64,000 nt of DNA from Kribbella albertanoniae (GCF_004348455.1 NZ_SMKA01000005.1:40884-104883), one strand, 5' to 3'. Numbered from the stretch's first letter, positions 27,404-35,717 are shown. The notes: a model not told the origin generated them from the letters alone. Program-made: numbers and translations.

Positions 27404-28465
27404 ATGCGGAACGTCGATTGTGTGGGTGCGCTGATTCGGGATGAGCGTGGGCGGGTTTACGTGCATCGGCGGACGGCGGATCGACGGTTGCTGCCTGGGC
27501 AGTGGGACGTTGTCGGGGGACATGTCGAGGTGGGCGAGACGCCGGAGCAGGCGCTGGCGCGGGAGGTCGAGGAGGAGACGGGATGGACGGTTCGCGAGGT
27601 GCTGGGGATCGTCTCGGACTGGGAGTGGGAGCTCGAAGGTCGCGTACGACGTGAGCTCGACTACCTGATCACCGTCGACGGGGATCTCGGGCGGCCGCGG
27701 TTGGAGGTGGGGAAGCATGATGCGTCGGCGTGGGTCGGGGTGGACGACCTGGAGTTGTTGATGGTGGGGCGGACCGATGGGGACCGGCGGTTGCGGGACA
27801 TCGTGGCGCACGTGGTGCGGATGCGGTTGACCGAGCGGCTGCGACTTGAACCGATCAGTGGACCGGGTGCGGTCCTGGGCGGACATGTGGCGGACCTGGT
27901 GCGGTTGTTCGGGGATCCGTGGGTGGCGCGCTGGTACGGCGAGGAGTGGTCGCCGGAGGTGGCTGCGGAGCGGGCGGCCGCGATGCATCGCGCCTGGGAG
28001 CGCGATTCGGTGTGCAAGTGGATTGCGTACGAGCGGTCTGGTGGGGAGTTGGCCGGGCGGGGTGGGTTGTCCCGGATGACAGCCGGTACGCCGACGGCCG
28101 TGGCGATCGAGGAGCTGGTCGGTGCGGAGTGGGCGGTCGACCGGCTCGAGTTGGGGTGGGCGCTGGTCGAGTCGGCGCGCGGGCGTGGGCTGGCGACGGA
28201 GATCGGGCGGGCCGGGCTGGAGTTCGCGTTCGAGACGTTGGGAGCACAGGCAGTGATCGCTTTCACCGAGCGTCACAATCACGCCTCGCGGGCGGTGATG
28301 GACCGGCTCGGGATGACGTACGCCGGTGAGATCACCGCGGAAGGCTGGATCGAGGGCTCAAGCCTGGTGCAGCCCGACGCCCCTTTCGCGGTCCATGTCC
28401 GCGGACCAGGACCGGACCTCGAGCGGTCCTCAGTGCTCGAGCGCGGCGACGAAGCGGGTCAGTAG
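27404..28465 (+). CDS. NUDIX hydrolase fused to GNAT acetyltransferase
   Basis: 353 residues. The NUDIX domain covers residues 1-140 with a full box near residues 38-60 (GGHVEVGE, then REVEEETGW), which binds Mg and cleaves nucleoside-diphosphate-linked compounds. A GNAT domain of the RimJ/RimL type follows at about residues 145-335 (ELGWALVESARGRGLATEIG, ENHAS-like RHNHASRAVMDRLGM). Fusions of these two folds occur in actinobacteria, but the combined substrate is unknown. It ends 36 bases inside the convergent MarR gene. Confidence 0.87.
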   Translation: MRNVDCVGALIRDERGRVYVHRRTADRRLLPGQWDVVGGHVEVGETPEQALAREVEEETGWTVREVLGIVSDWEWELEGRVRRELDYLITVDGDLGRPRLEVGKHDASAWVGVDDLELLMVGRTDGDRRLRDIVAHVVRMRLTERLRLEPISGPGAVLGGHVADLVRLFGDPWVARWYGEEWSPEVAAERAAAMHRAWERDSVCKWIAYERSGGELAGRGGLSRMTAGTPTAVAIEELVGAEWAVDRLELGWALVESARGRGLATEIGRAGLEFAFETLGAQAVIAFTERHNHASRAVMDRLGMTYAGEITAEGWIEGSSLVQPDAPFAVHVRGPGPDLERSSVLERGDEAGQ

Positions 28466-28861
28466 CTGGGCGAAGTTCTCCTGCTCGAGCTCTGTCCAGC
28501 CGGTCATCGCGGTGGCGAAACGCCGGCGCCGGTGGTCGTGGACGGCGTCGAGTTGCTCGCGGCCTGCGTCGGTCAGGACCAGATTGGTCCGGCGTCCGTC
28601 CGCCTGATCCGCCTCACGACGAACCAGTCCGGCTGTGACCGCCGCTGCCACCAACTTGCTGGCCCGCGGCTGGTCCACGCCGAGCGCGGCCGCGACTCCG
28701 TTGACGCCGATCGGCGTCGTACCGGCTGCTTCGAGGGCATCGAGAACTTCCTGGACCGGATCTGCTCGGCCGGCCTGCTCCGCGAACGTGCGGCGGGTCT
28801 GCCGACGGCGGATCGTGACCATGGCCGCCTCCACGCGACCGACTGCGTCAGGGGTTGTCAT
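28430..28861 (-). CDS. MarR-family regulator
   Basis: 143 residues with a central winged helix (IGVNGVAAALGVDQPRASKL, wing DGRRTNLVLTDAGREQL), the standard MarR layout. The ATG at 28861 is used because the longer frame is antisense to the divergent gene. It stands back to back with a second MarR-like gene, with only 28 bases between start codons, so one operator region can serve both. Confidence 0.87.
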   Translation of the reverse strand: MTTPDAVGRVEAAMVTIRRRQTRRTFAEQAGRADPVQEVLDALEAAGTTPIGVNGVAAALGVDQPRASKLVAAAVTAGLVRREADQADGRRTNLVLTDAGREQLDAVHDHRRRRFATAMTGWTELEQENFAQLLTRFVAALEH

Positions 28862-28886
28862 CACCGCTCCAGAGTATATGCTCAAA

Positions 28887-28900
28887 GACATGTATATGTC
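28887..28900. promoter_or_regulatory. palindrome over the start of a MarR-like gene
   Basis: GACAT-GTAT-ATGTC is a perfect dyad that includes the ATG codons of the gene at 28890. A second GTATATG lies 14 bases upstream. The position between two divergent MarR genes suggests an autoregulatory operator. Confidence 0.5.
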
Positions 28901-29288
28901 AGATGACAACAAGCCTATCGGGTGGTGGCTCAAGGAGCTCGACGGCCTGCTGGAGTCGTCGTTCGAGCGACTCCTGGCCGCCGACGGACTGACCCGCAGG
29001 CAGTGGCAGGCACTGAACGCCGCGGCTGGCCCGGAGCCGATCGCGGCCGCGCTGGCGCCTTTCCTCGACGGCAACGCCGAAACGCTCGCGGCGGTCACCG
29101 AGCCACTGGCTGTGCGCGGCTGGCTCCTGGGCGATGAACTCACACCCTCCGGCCAGGCAGCGCTCACCGGATTGACCGCGAAGGTGCGGGAGCAGCGGAG
29201 GCTGGTGACGGCCGGCGTCAGCAACGACGAGTACGCGGCGACGATCGACGTACTGCGACGGATGGCTCAAAACCTGAGCGCGACATGA
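28890..29288 (+). CDS. MarR-like winged-helix protein
   Basis: 132 residues (MYMSDDN start; ATGs at 28878 and 28896 are alternatives). It keeps a recognisable MarR frame: a helical dimerisation part (GWWLKELDGLLESSFERLL), LTRRQWQALNA, the recognition-helix region and wing GDELTPSGQAAL. The canonical DNA-reading helix is weak, so it may bind DNA differently or act as a partner of the divergent MarR protein. A hairpin array starts 24 bases after its stop. Confidence 0.75.
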   Translation: MYMSDDNKPIGWWLKELDGLLESSFERLLAADGLTRRQWQALNAAAGPEPIAAALAPFLDGNAETLAAVTEPLAVRGWLLGDELTPSGQAALTGLTAKVREQRRLVTAGVSNDEYAATIDVLRRMAQNLSAT

Positions 29289-29311
29289 CAGCGGAGCAGG
29301 CCACCTCGGGG

Positions 29312-29614
29312 GGTGGTTCCTGGTGAGGTGTCAGGAACCACCGGTGGTGTCCTACCGCCCAGGACACCAAGCCCCGGCCTGGCCCGAGGTGTCGGCCAGG
29401 AGGTGGTGGTTGGAACGGCTGGGCGGCGGCGATACAGGGAACTCAGCCGCCGGCCCAGCCGGGCTTTGGGCGGTGCGGTCCGGGGCTGAGGAGTGCCCCG
29501 GACCGCACCTGGGTTTCGTTCGGAACTGAGGAGGGTCCCGAACCTTCCAGAAAGCTGAACCCTGAACGTGAGGAGACTCCAGGGTGCAGCACACCGAGTC
29601 TGAGGAGGACCCGG
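29312..29614 (-). ncRNA. array of eight hairpins with conserved anti-SD-like loops
   Basis: Eight consecutive inverted repeats fill about 300 bases: 29312-29342 (11 bp), 29346-29368 (8), 29378-29400 (7), 29416-29461 (15, one bulge), 29472-29509 (15, perfect), 29518-29543, 29554-29590 and 29594-29614. Six loops carry the same motif, on the minus strand C(A/T)CCTC, while every stem sequence differs. In three hairpins an A-C mismatch on the plus strand becomes a G-U pair on the minus strand, which favours a minus-strand RNA, perhaps the 3' UTR of the 61-residue gene. No U-tracts follow, so this is not a simple terminator. The RNA call is inference. Confidence 0.5.
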
Positions 29615-29636
29615 AAGCTTCAATCAGTTGTTTGAA

Positions 29637-29822
29637 TCAGTTGCTGTCGAGCGGTCCGAGGAGGTCGTTGGTGACCTTCAGGCCGGCGAAACGGCGCCGC
29701 ATCGCCTGCTCGTAGCGGGCCGCCAACGGCGCTTCCGCGACGTATTGGGCGATCACATGCTCGCCGAACCAGACCCGAACCCGGCGACGATGCTGTCGCG
29801 CCGTCATTTCCGCGATGCTCAC
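29637..29822 (-). CDS. small basic protein, 61 aa
   Basis: Starts with GTG at 29822 after AGAGG. The product is Arg- and Ala-rich (QHRRRVRVWFGEHVIAQYV, YEQAMRRRFAGLKVTNDLL) and probably helical; no signal peptide or known domain is seen. It is divergent from the HTH/TPR regulator at 30037, sharing a 215-base control region. Its stop lies 22 bases before the hairpin array, which would be its 3' UTR. I infer it is a real gene from the SD, the start and the conserved-looking sequence. Confidence 0.6.
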   Translation of the reverse strand: MSIAEMTARQHRRRVRVWFGEHVIAQYVAEAPLAARYEQAMRRRFAGLKVTNDLLGPLDSN

Positions 29823-29852
29823 TGCCTCTCACCCCGTAACTCTCAGCCCTTG

Positions 29853-29875
29853 CAACCAGTTGGACTTACTGGTTG
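29853..29875. promoter_or_regulatory. inverted repeat between divergent genes
   Basis: CAACCAGT-7 bases-ACTGGTTG is a perfect 8-bp dyad, 31 bases upstream of the 61-residue gene. Its size and place fit an operator for a dimeric regulator, perhaps the HTH/TPR protein. Confidence 0.5.
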
Positions 29876-29906
29876 TCATGGCAGTAATGGTGCACGAGCC
29901 CAACGT

Positions 29907-29978
29907 GACCGCTCTAGGACCTGAAGAGGACCTTTGCCGGACCTCTTCCGGACCTCTCGCGGACATCTGGAGGACAGC
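29907..29978. repeat. direct repeats phased every 11 bp
   Basis: GGAC(C/A)T-like units begin at 29917, 29928, 29939, 29950, 29961 and 29972, exactly 11 bases apart. A seventh GAC in the same phase is at 29907. The intervening 5-6 bases vary. Repeats spaced at one helical turn on one face of DNA are typical of SARP-like or cooperative activator sites. The array lies 59 bases before the regulator start at 30037. Confidence 0.65.
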
Positions 29979-30036
29979 ACCTTGTCGTGGGGCATGAGTC
30001 GAGACAACGTCTGTTCTGACGTGAACGGGAGGAACG

Positions 30037-31350
30037 ATGGCGGCGAGGTTGGCGCCTAAGACGGTCCTGGCGCACTTGATCCAGCGCCGGAACCAGACCT
30101 ACTCCGAGATCGTCGCCGAGTTCGTCGAGCTGGGTGGAACCATCACCGAGCGGCACCTGCGGCGTCTCGCATCGGGCGAGCGGGCAGGAACCACTCCACA
30201 GACCCGGCGCACCCTGCAACGCATGTTCGGAAAGCCGGTCGAGGAGCTCCTCGCGCCGTACGTCCCCGAGCAGGTGGCTCCGCAACACGCGGGCGGGCAG
30301 ATGGTGCCGGTGGCTGCCACGGGTGGACGGATCACGACAGGTAACGAGATGGAGGTTCTCGACATGGCTGCCAGCCGAGCGAGGGCATTTGCCCTTGCGG
30401 CCCAGTCCGGTCTCGGAAGCGAGGCCATGGAACAGGTGTACGACGACGTTCGCCACGTCGCGAAGGCCTACCCGCAGCGCCCACTGCCGGAAATCCTCGG
30501 TCAGCTGGTGGAGACCCAGGACCTGGTCTTCGCACTGCTGGAGAGCCGGCAACGCCCGGAACACCTACGGCAGCTCTACTTCCTCGGCGGGGTGACCGGT
30601 GGTCTGCTCGCCAAGGCCTCCCACGACCTCGGCAACCCGCATGCGGCGCTGACGCAGGCGCGGACCGCGTTCCTGTGCGCCGACAACGCCGACCACCACG
30701 GCCTGCGCGCCTGGGTGCGCGGCCTGCAGTCCCTCGTCTCCTACTGGGCCGGCAACCCGCACGACTCCGTCCGCTACGCCCAGCTCGGCGCCGGCTATGC
30801 CGAGCAGGCCAACAGCACCACCAGCGTCTGGCTCCCGGTCAGCGAGGCCCGCGCCTGGGCCGCGCTCGGCAACCCGGAGGCCACCCGGGCCGCGCTCGAG
30901 CGGGCCGAGGACGCCTGGGACAACGTTCAGAACGACGACCTCGACGACATGGGCGGGCTGTGCACCTTCGGGCGCAACCGCCAGCTGTACTACGCAGCCG
31001 ACGCGCTGGCGTGGCTGCCGGGTGAAGGCGAGCAGGCCGAGCGGTACTCGCGGCAGGCCGTCGACGCCTACGCCGACCAGAACCACCCGGAGTGGGCCTT
31101 CGGCGACGCCGCCGGCAGCCACGCCGCGATGGCGATCAGCCGGATCGCCACGGGCGAGCTGGACGGTGCCGCGGATGCGATCGCCCCGGTGCTCGACCTG
31201 CCGACCGAGCGCCGGATCAACGGTGTGGTGCACTCGGCCCGCCGGGTTCACCAGGCACTGCGGCAGTCCGGTCGCGCCGACGACGCCCGTGAGCTTCAGG
31301 AGGAGATCGAAACGTTCACCCGGACCCCGATGCAGACCCTCAACCGCTGA
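30037..31350 (+). CDS. HTH regulator with TPR-like C-terminal domain
   Basis: 437 residues, with GGGAGG six bases before the ATG. Residues 10-70 look like an XRE/Cro-type helix-turn-helix (TVLAHLIQRRNQTYSEIVAEF, ERHLRRLASGER, RRTLQRMFGKPVEELL, in parts). Residues 130-430 are helical repeats with the TPR-like pattern A-x4-A-x3-L-x2-A (LGNPEATRAALERAEDAW, YADQNHPEWAFGDAAG). Large HTH-TPR proteins of this type are common developmental or antibiotic regulators in actinobacteria. The upstream 11-bp repeats and palindrome are likely binding sites. Confidence 0.82.
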   Translation: MAARLAPKTVLAHLIQRRNQTYSEIVAEFVELGGTITERHLRRLASGERAGTTPQTRRTLQRMFGKPVEELLAPYVPEQVAPQHAGGQMVPVAATGGRITTGNEMEVLDMAASRARAFALAAQSGLGSEAMEQVYDDVRHVAKAYPQRPLPEILGQLVETQDLVFALLESRQRPEHLRQLYFLGGVTGGLLAKASHDLGNPHAALTQARTAFLCADNADHHGLRAWVRGLQSLVSYWAGNPHDSVRYAQLGAGYAEQANSTTSVWLPVSEARAWAALGNPEATRAALERAEDAWDNVQNDDLDDMGGLCTFGRNRQLYYAADALAWLPGEGEQAERYSRQAVDAYADQNHPEWAFGDAAGSHAAMAISRIATGELDGAADAIAPVLDLPTERRINGVVHSARRVHQALRQSGRADDARELQEEIETFTRTPMQTLNR

Positions 31351-31376
31351 CCCCCGGCGGCTTCGACAATCACCCT

Positions 31377-31934
31377 ATGGAGCCTCTCAGCGGCGAGCTG
31401 ACCGTACTGCGCGAGTTCCGCGAGAGCGATCTCGACGACTACCTGGCCATCTCCGGTGACGACCGGGTCACCGAGTGGATGGCGTTCGACAGTCACGACC
31501 GGGCGAAGGCGGCAGTGGTGCTGGCCGGCATCATCGAGCGCTCTGCCCGGGACGATCGACCCGACTACATGCTCGCCGTCACCCGCCGGGACGACGACCA
31601 CGTGGTCGGTTTCGCACGAATCGCCCCGACCGGCCGGGCGGCGAAGCTCGGCTATGCCGTGCACGCCGACCACTGGGGCCGCGGGTATGCGACCGACGCC
31701 GCCAAGTTGCTGCTCGGTTTCGCGTTCGGCACCCTGGGCGTGCACCGGGTGACCGCAGCGATCGGCCCGGAGAACGAAGCCTCGATCGCGGTCGTCAAGC
31801 GGCTCGGCTTCAGCTACGAAGGTCACTTGCGTGACCATGTGTTCACCAACGGTGGCTGGCGGGATTCCTTGCTCTACTCGATCCTCGAGGATGAGTACGC
31901 CGATCGTTCATCTGCGCGTCATCTGGCGCCTTGA
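31377..31934 (+). CDS. GNAT N-acetyltransferase (RimJ/RimL type)
   Basis: 185 residues. It begins with the RimJ-like ELTVLREFRESDLDDYLAIS, has the acetyl-CoA pyrophosphate loop HADHWGRGYATDAAKLLL near residue 100, and ENEASIAVVKRLGF near residue 130. Substrates of such enzymes are protein N-termini or small amines; none can be chosen here. It starts 26 bases after the regulator stop on the same strand and could be co-transcribed. Confidence 0.9.
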   Translation: MEPLSGELTVLREFRESDLDDYLAISGDDRVTEWMAFDSHDRAKAAVVLAGIIERSARDDRPDYMLAVTRRDDDHVVGFARIAPTGRAAKLGYAVHADHWGRGYATDAAKLLLGFAFGTLGVHRVTAAIGPENEASIAVVKRLGFSYEGHLRDHVFTNGGWRDSLLYSILEDEYADRSSARHLAP

Positions 31935-31967
31935 CGGCCTTTTGTCCTTACCTGCAGGGTGGCGCCT

Positions 31968-33617
31968 ATGCAGCAGCAGCTCCCCGAGTGGGCGGACACC
32001 GACGTACCGGCAGCAACCCTGGATCCGCAGGGGGTGTCCCGCCGGAATCTGATCCGGGGAGCCGGCCTGCTCGGCGCGGCCTTCACCGTGACCGCAGCCG
32101 GCGCAACGGAAGCGGCCGCCAGCACTGCGTCGTACCAGGGTAGTGACCCGGAGCTGGTCTACCTGGTCGGTGACCACCATGTGCACAGCCGCTACAGCCA
32201 CGACGCGAAGTACGACTTCACGCAGCTCGCGCAGCGCGGGGCGCAGTTCGGGCTGGACTGGATGGCGTTCACCGAGCACAGCAACTTCGGGCACGCAGAC
32301 AAGGGCGCAGTGGCCGAGAACGCCGAGGTCGTGAAGGCGCGGGCCGAGAACCCGCGGATGCTGATCTTCCAGGGCCTGGAGTGGTACATCCCGGCGGCCG
32401 AGCACGGCACCCTGCTGGTCTCCCCCGGTCCGAACAACGTCGCCCTGCTGCAGCAGTTCGAGCGGGAGTACGACGGGAAGCTGACCAACCGCTCGGGCAA
32501 CACCCCGGAGAACGAGCAGCACGCGATCAAGGGCCTGCAGTGGCTGGCCGCTCAGAAGCGCAGTGGGTACGTCGACGACGTACTGGTACTCGCAAACCAC
32601 CCACTGCGGCTCGGTATCGACGCACCGCACGAGATCCGCGGCTGGCGCGACACTGGGGTCTGCATCGGCATGGAGGGCGCACCTGGCTCGCAGGGCGACG
32701 CGGAGCCGGCCTGGGTGAAGTTCCGCGGTGCCACCAACGCGCAGCGCGGCGAGTACGTGAACTCCCCGAGCGCTGCGAGCTTCCCGGGCTATCCGCTCGA
32801 CGCATACCGCACGTACGGCGGTTTCGACTGGGCGACCGCGACTGTCGGCGGACTGTGGGACAGCATGCTGGCCGAGGGCCGGCTGTTCTCGATCACCTCG
32901 AACAGCGACAACCACCGGACCATCTGGGACACCTGGACCGACGGTGTCTTCCCTCCCGGCCAAAACTTCGACAGCCTCGGCTGGAAGCCCTCACCGACCA
33001 ACACGGACACCCCGCAGGCCGGCAGCGACTTCTGGCCGGGCCAGTTCAGCCGGACCCACGTGGGCGTCTCCCGGTACGGGTACCTCGAGGTGATGGCCGC
33101 ACTGCGGGCCGGCCGCGTGTGGGTCGACCACGGTCAACTGGTCGACGGCATCGACGTACGGGTCGCTCCTGTGGGCTCCCGGCAGCGCGGGGTGACGCTG
33201 GGCGGACGTCTGCGGGTACGGCGGCATGAGCGGCTCGAGCTGCGGATCACCGTGACCAGTGCGACCCGGCCGAACTTCCACGGCGTACTGCCGCGACTGG
33301 CACACGTGGACGTGATCCGTGGTGCGGTGACCGGACCGACAGCCGACCGGGACACGTGGAAGGCACCTGACACCAGAGTGGTCGAGCAGGTCGACGTACA
33401 TCGCCGTACCGGGACCTACGACCTCTGCATCCCGCTGGGACGGGCCGAGCGCTCGCACTACGTCCGGGTGCGCGGCAGCGACGGCAACCGGCACGGCGCC
33501 GGGTATCTGGGCAGCAGCATCGACCCGGCCGGCCCGATCCAGCACCCGACGAACGACGGCGACCCGTGGCTCGACACCTGGCTCTACACCAACCCGATCT
33601 TCGTTGACGTTGTTTAG
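31968..33617 (+). CDS. Tat-exported PHP-type (CehA/McbA-like) metallohydrolase
   Basis: About 549 residues. A twin-arginine signal is visible (SRRNLIRGAGLLGAA, then TAAGATEAAAS). The PHP metal-binding motifs are DHHVHSRYSHDAKY near residue 65, MAFTEHSN near residue 95, LANHP near residue 205 and SNSDNH near residue 310. Members include phosphoesterases and the carbaryl hydrolase CehA. The C-terminal 150 residues form a beta-rich domain. A GTG at 31959 is an alternative start. Confidence 0.85.
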   Translation: MQQQLPEWADTDVPAATLDPQGVSRRNLIRGAGLLGAAFTVTAAGATEAAASTASYQGSDPELVYLVGDHHVHSRYSHDAKYDFTQLAQRGAQFGLDWMAFTEHSNFGHADKGAVAENAEVVKARAENPRMLIFQGLEWYIPAAEHGTLLVSPGPNNVALLQQFEREYDGKLTNRSGNTPENEQHAIKGLQWLAAQKRSGYVDDVLVLANHPLRLGIDAPHEIRGWRDTGVCIGMEGAPGSQGDAEPAWVKFRGATNAQRGEYVNSPSAASFPGYPLDAYRTYGGFDWATATVGGLWDSMLAEGRLFSITSNSDNHRTIWDTWTDGVFPPGQNFDSLGWKPSPTNTDTPQAGSDFWPGQFSRTHVGVSRYGYLEVMAALRAGRVWVDHGQLVDGIDVRVAPVGSRQRGVTLGGRLRVRRHERLELRITVTSATRPNFHGVLPRLAHVDVIRGAVTGPTADRDTWKAPDTRVVEQVDVHRRTGTYDLCIPLGRAERSHYVRVRGSDGNRHGAGYLGSSIDPAGPIQHPTNDGDPWLDTWLYTNPIFVDVV

Positions 33618-33643
33618 CTTGGAGTGGTGGGCAGACTGGCTGT

Positions 33644-34486
33644 ATGAGAGACCAGCTGGCCCGGATGATCCTGACGAAGGTCGCGGGGCCGGACCCACAG
33701 GCTGAGCGCGACCGGGTGCACAAGACGCCCGGTCCGCGCTGGTTCACACCGGACAGCCCGATCCAGCGGGTCCACGGTGATGCGTCGATGTTCGCGGGCG
33801 GTCTGCGCGCACTGCTGTTGCAGTCGCTGCATCCGCTCGCGATGGCGGCGGTCTCGGCGCACTCCGGGTACCGCGGTGACCCGTGGGGACGGTTGCAGCG
33901 GACCAGCTACTTCCTCGCCATCACGACGTACGGCGCTGTCCCGGACGCGGAGGCGGCAATCGCGCGGGTGCGGGCAGTGCATGAGCGGGTCCGCGGTGCG
34001 AACTACCGAGCATCCGACCCACACCTGCTGAAGTGGGTGCACGTCGCTGAGGTGGACAGCTTCCTCACCGCCCATCAGACGTACGGCGCTCACCCGCTCA
34101 ACGCGGCCGAGCAGGATCAGTACGTCGAACAGTCGGCACTGGTGGCCGGCAAGCTCGGAGTGATCGACCCGCCGACCACGGTGGCCGAGCTGCGCCGGAC
34201 ACTCGCGACGTACCAGCCCGAGCTCCGTGGCACGACCGAGGCACGGCAGGCTGCCCGCTTCATCCTCGTGCACCCGCCCGTCCCCTGGGCCGCGCGACCG
34301 GCGTACGGCGTCCTCACCGCGGCCGCGGTCAGCCTGCTGCCGTGGTGGGCGCGCTGGCCGCTCCGCCTGCCCTACTTCCCTTTGACAGAACAAACCCTGG
34401 TCCGCGCGGCCGGTGACGGCCTCACCCGGACCATCCGATGGGCGCTGACGTCCCCGACGTTGGCAGAATCCGACAGAACGGCTTAA
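33644..34486 (+). CDS. MpaB-like oxygenase (DUF2236)
   Basis: 280 residues with the conserved helical core of DUF2236: LLLQSLHPLAMAAVSAHSGY near residue 60 with His residues likely to bind haem, the arginine-rich GDPWGRLQRTSYFL, and HLLKWVHVAEVDSFL near residue 125. MpaB cleaves polymers or lipids oxidatively in some bacteria (Lcp/MpaB superfamily); the substrate here is unknown. It follows the PHP gene by 26 bases. Confidence 0.85.
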   Translation: MRDQLARMILTKVAGPDPQAERDRVHKTPGPRWFTPDSPIQRVHGDASMFAGGLRALLLQSLHPLAMAAVSAHSGYRGDPWGRLQRTSYFLAITTYGAVPDAEAAIARVRAVHERVRGANYRASDPHLLKWVHVAEVDSFLTAHQTYGAHPLNAAEQDQYVEQSALVAGKLGVIDPPTTVAELRRTLATYQPELRGTTEARQAARFILVHPPVPWAARPAYGVLTAAAVSLLPWWARWPLRLPYFPLTEQTLVRAAGDGLTRTIRWALTSPTLAESDRTA

Positions 34487-34505
34487 CCGCCGGTAGGTTG
34501 TTCTC

Positions 34506-35717
34506 GTGCCGCTGCGTCCACATCGTCCTCTCCCGTTGGCTACGCCGGCGGGAGTCGAGGTGCTGACCAGGATTCTGACTCAGGGTCCGATCCCGCGGGT
34601 GGAGATCGCACGCCGTACCGGACTCTCACAGGCCGCCGTCACGAAGGCGGTCGCGCCACTGATCGAGGCCGGGTTCGTCACCGACCAGGCCGCTGCGCCG
34701 GCCGAGTTGGACAGTGCGAACGGGATGGTCGGCATCGGGCGGCCGGTGAGCCCGCTGACCGTCGTACCGCGCAGTGTGTCGGTGATCGGGCTGAAGGTGA
34801 CCCCGACCGATCTGATCGGCGTGACCACCGACTTCACCGCGGGAATCCGGAAGGTCTCCCACCGGCCGCTGGACAGCACCGACCCGAAGACCGTGATCGA
34901 GCAGCTGGCTGACCTGGCCAAGGAGCTGATCGGCACGCTGAAGTCCGGGGCCGAGGTGGTCGGGCCGGTGATCGGTATCGGCGTGGCCGTATCGGGTGAT
35001 GTCGACGAGAAGCACGGCGTGGTCCGCGATTCGCCGTTCATGGGGTGGCGCGACGTGCCGCTGGCGGAGCTGCTCGGGCGGCGGCTCAAGCTTCCGATCG
35101 TCGTGACGAACGACGTCCGCGCGCTGACCGTGGCCGAGCATTGGTTCGGGGTCGGCGTGGATGCCGACTCGTTCGCGGTGGTGACGATCGGTTCCGGGAT
35201 CGGCTGCGGGCTCTACATCAACGGCGAGGTCGTCTCCGGCGCGTACGGCGTCTCCGGCGAGCTCGGCCATTTGCCGCTCGCCCCGGGTGACCTGGTCTGC
35301 ACCTGCGGCCGGCGGGGGTGCGTCGAGACCGTGGCGTCGTCGGATGCGATCCTGACCAGGATCCGCTCGACGACCAAGCAGCCGAAGCTGGACCTGGCCG
35401 GAGCGATCAAGCTGGCGCACGCGGGTAATGAGCATGCCCGGGCCGCGTTCGACCGGGCCGGTGAGGTGATCGGCTCGGCCCTGGCCGCGATGGTCAACCT
35501 GGTCGGCCCCGAGCTCGTGGTGATCGCCGGTGAGGGCGTGGCGGAGTACGACCTGTACGAGGACCGGATGCGCCAGGCCTTCGGAGCGCACGCCTTCGGA
35601 GCAGCCGGTGACTGCCGCCTGATGCTGCGCTCACACACCTTCGACGACTGGGCCCGCGGCGCCGCAGCCACCGTCCTCCGCGCCTACGTCCGCGGTGAGC
35701 CCCCACTCCACCGCTGA
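34506..35717 (+). CDS. ROK-family transcriptional regulator
   Basis: 403 residues with a GTG start. An N-terminal winged helix (VEVLTRILTQGPIPRVEIAR, TGLSQAAVTKAV) precedes a ROK sugar-kinase fold. The ROK signature ING-x-V-x-SGAYGVSGELGHL lies near residue 245 and the zinc motif CTCGRRGCVE near residue 262. The catalytic Asp of kinases is kept in NDVRALT. It probably represses a sugar gene in response to a sugar or sugar phosphate; the importer at 3533-6521 is a possible but distant target. Confidence 0.9.
   Translation: MPLRPHRPLPLATPAGVEVLTRILTQGPIPRVEIARRTGLSQAAVTKAVAPLIEAGFVTDQAAAPAELDSANGMVGIGRPVSPLTVVPRSVSVIGLKVTPTDLIGVTTDFTAGIRKVSHRPLDSTDPKTVIEQLADLAKELIGTLKSGAEVVGPVIGIGVAVSGDVDEKHGVVRDSPFMGWRDVPLAELLGRRLKLPIVVTNDVRALTVAEHWFGVGVDADSFAVVTIGSGIGCGLYINGEVVSGAYGVSGELGHLPLAPGDLVCTCGRRGCVETVASSDAILTRIRSTTKQPKLDLAGAIKLAHAGNEHARAAFDRAGEVIGSALAAMVNLVGPELVVIAGEGVAEYDLYEDRMRQAFGAHAFGAAGDCRLMLRSHTFDDWARGAAATVLRAYVRGEPPLHR

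Noticed and set aside
29312..29614. Hairpin array read as CRISPR or as a simple terminator
   Set aside because: Stem sequences differ between units, so there is no constant repeat with spacers. The eight stems without U-tracts are more than termination needs.
29312..29614. Plus-strand loops as CsrA/RsmE (GGA) binding sites
   Set aside because: GAGGAG in loops resembles CsrA targets, but CsrA is generally missing in actinobacteria and the pairing asymmetry favours the minus strand. It was kept only as an alternative reading.
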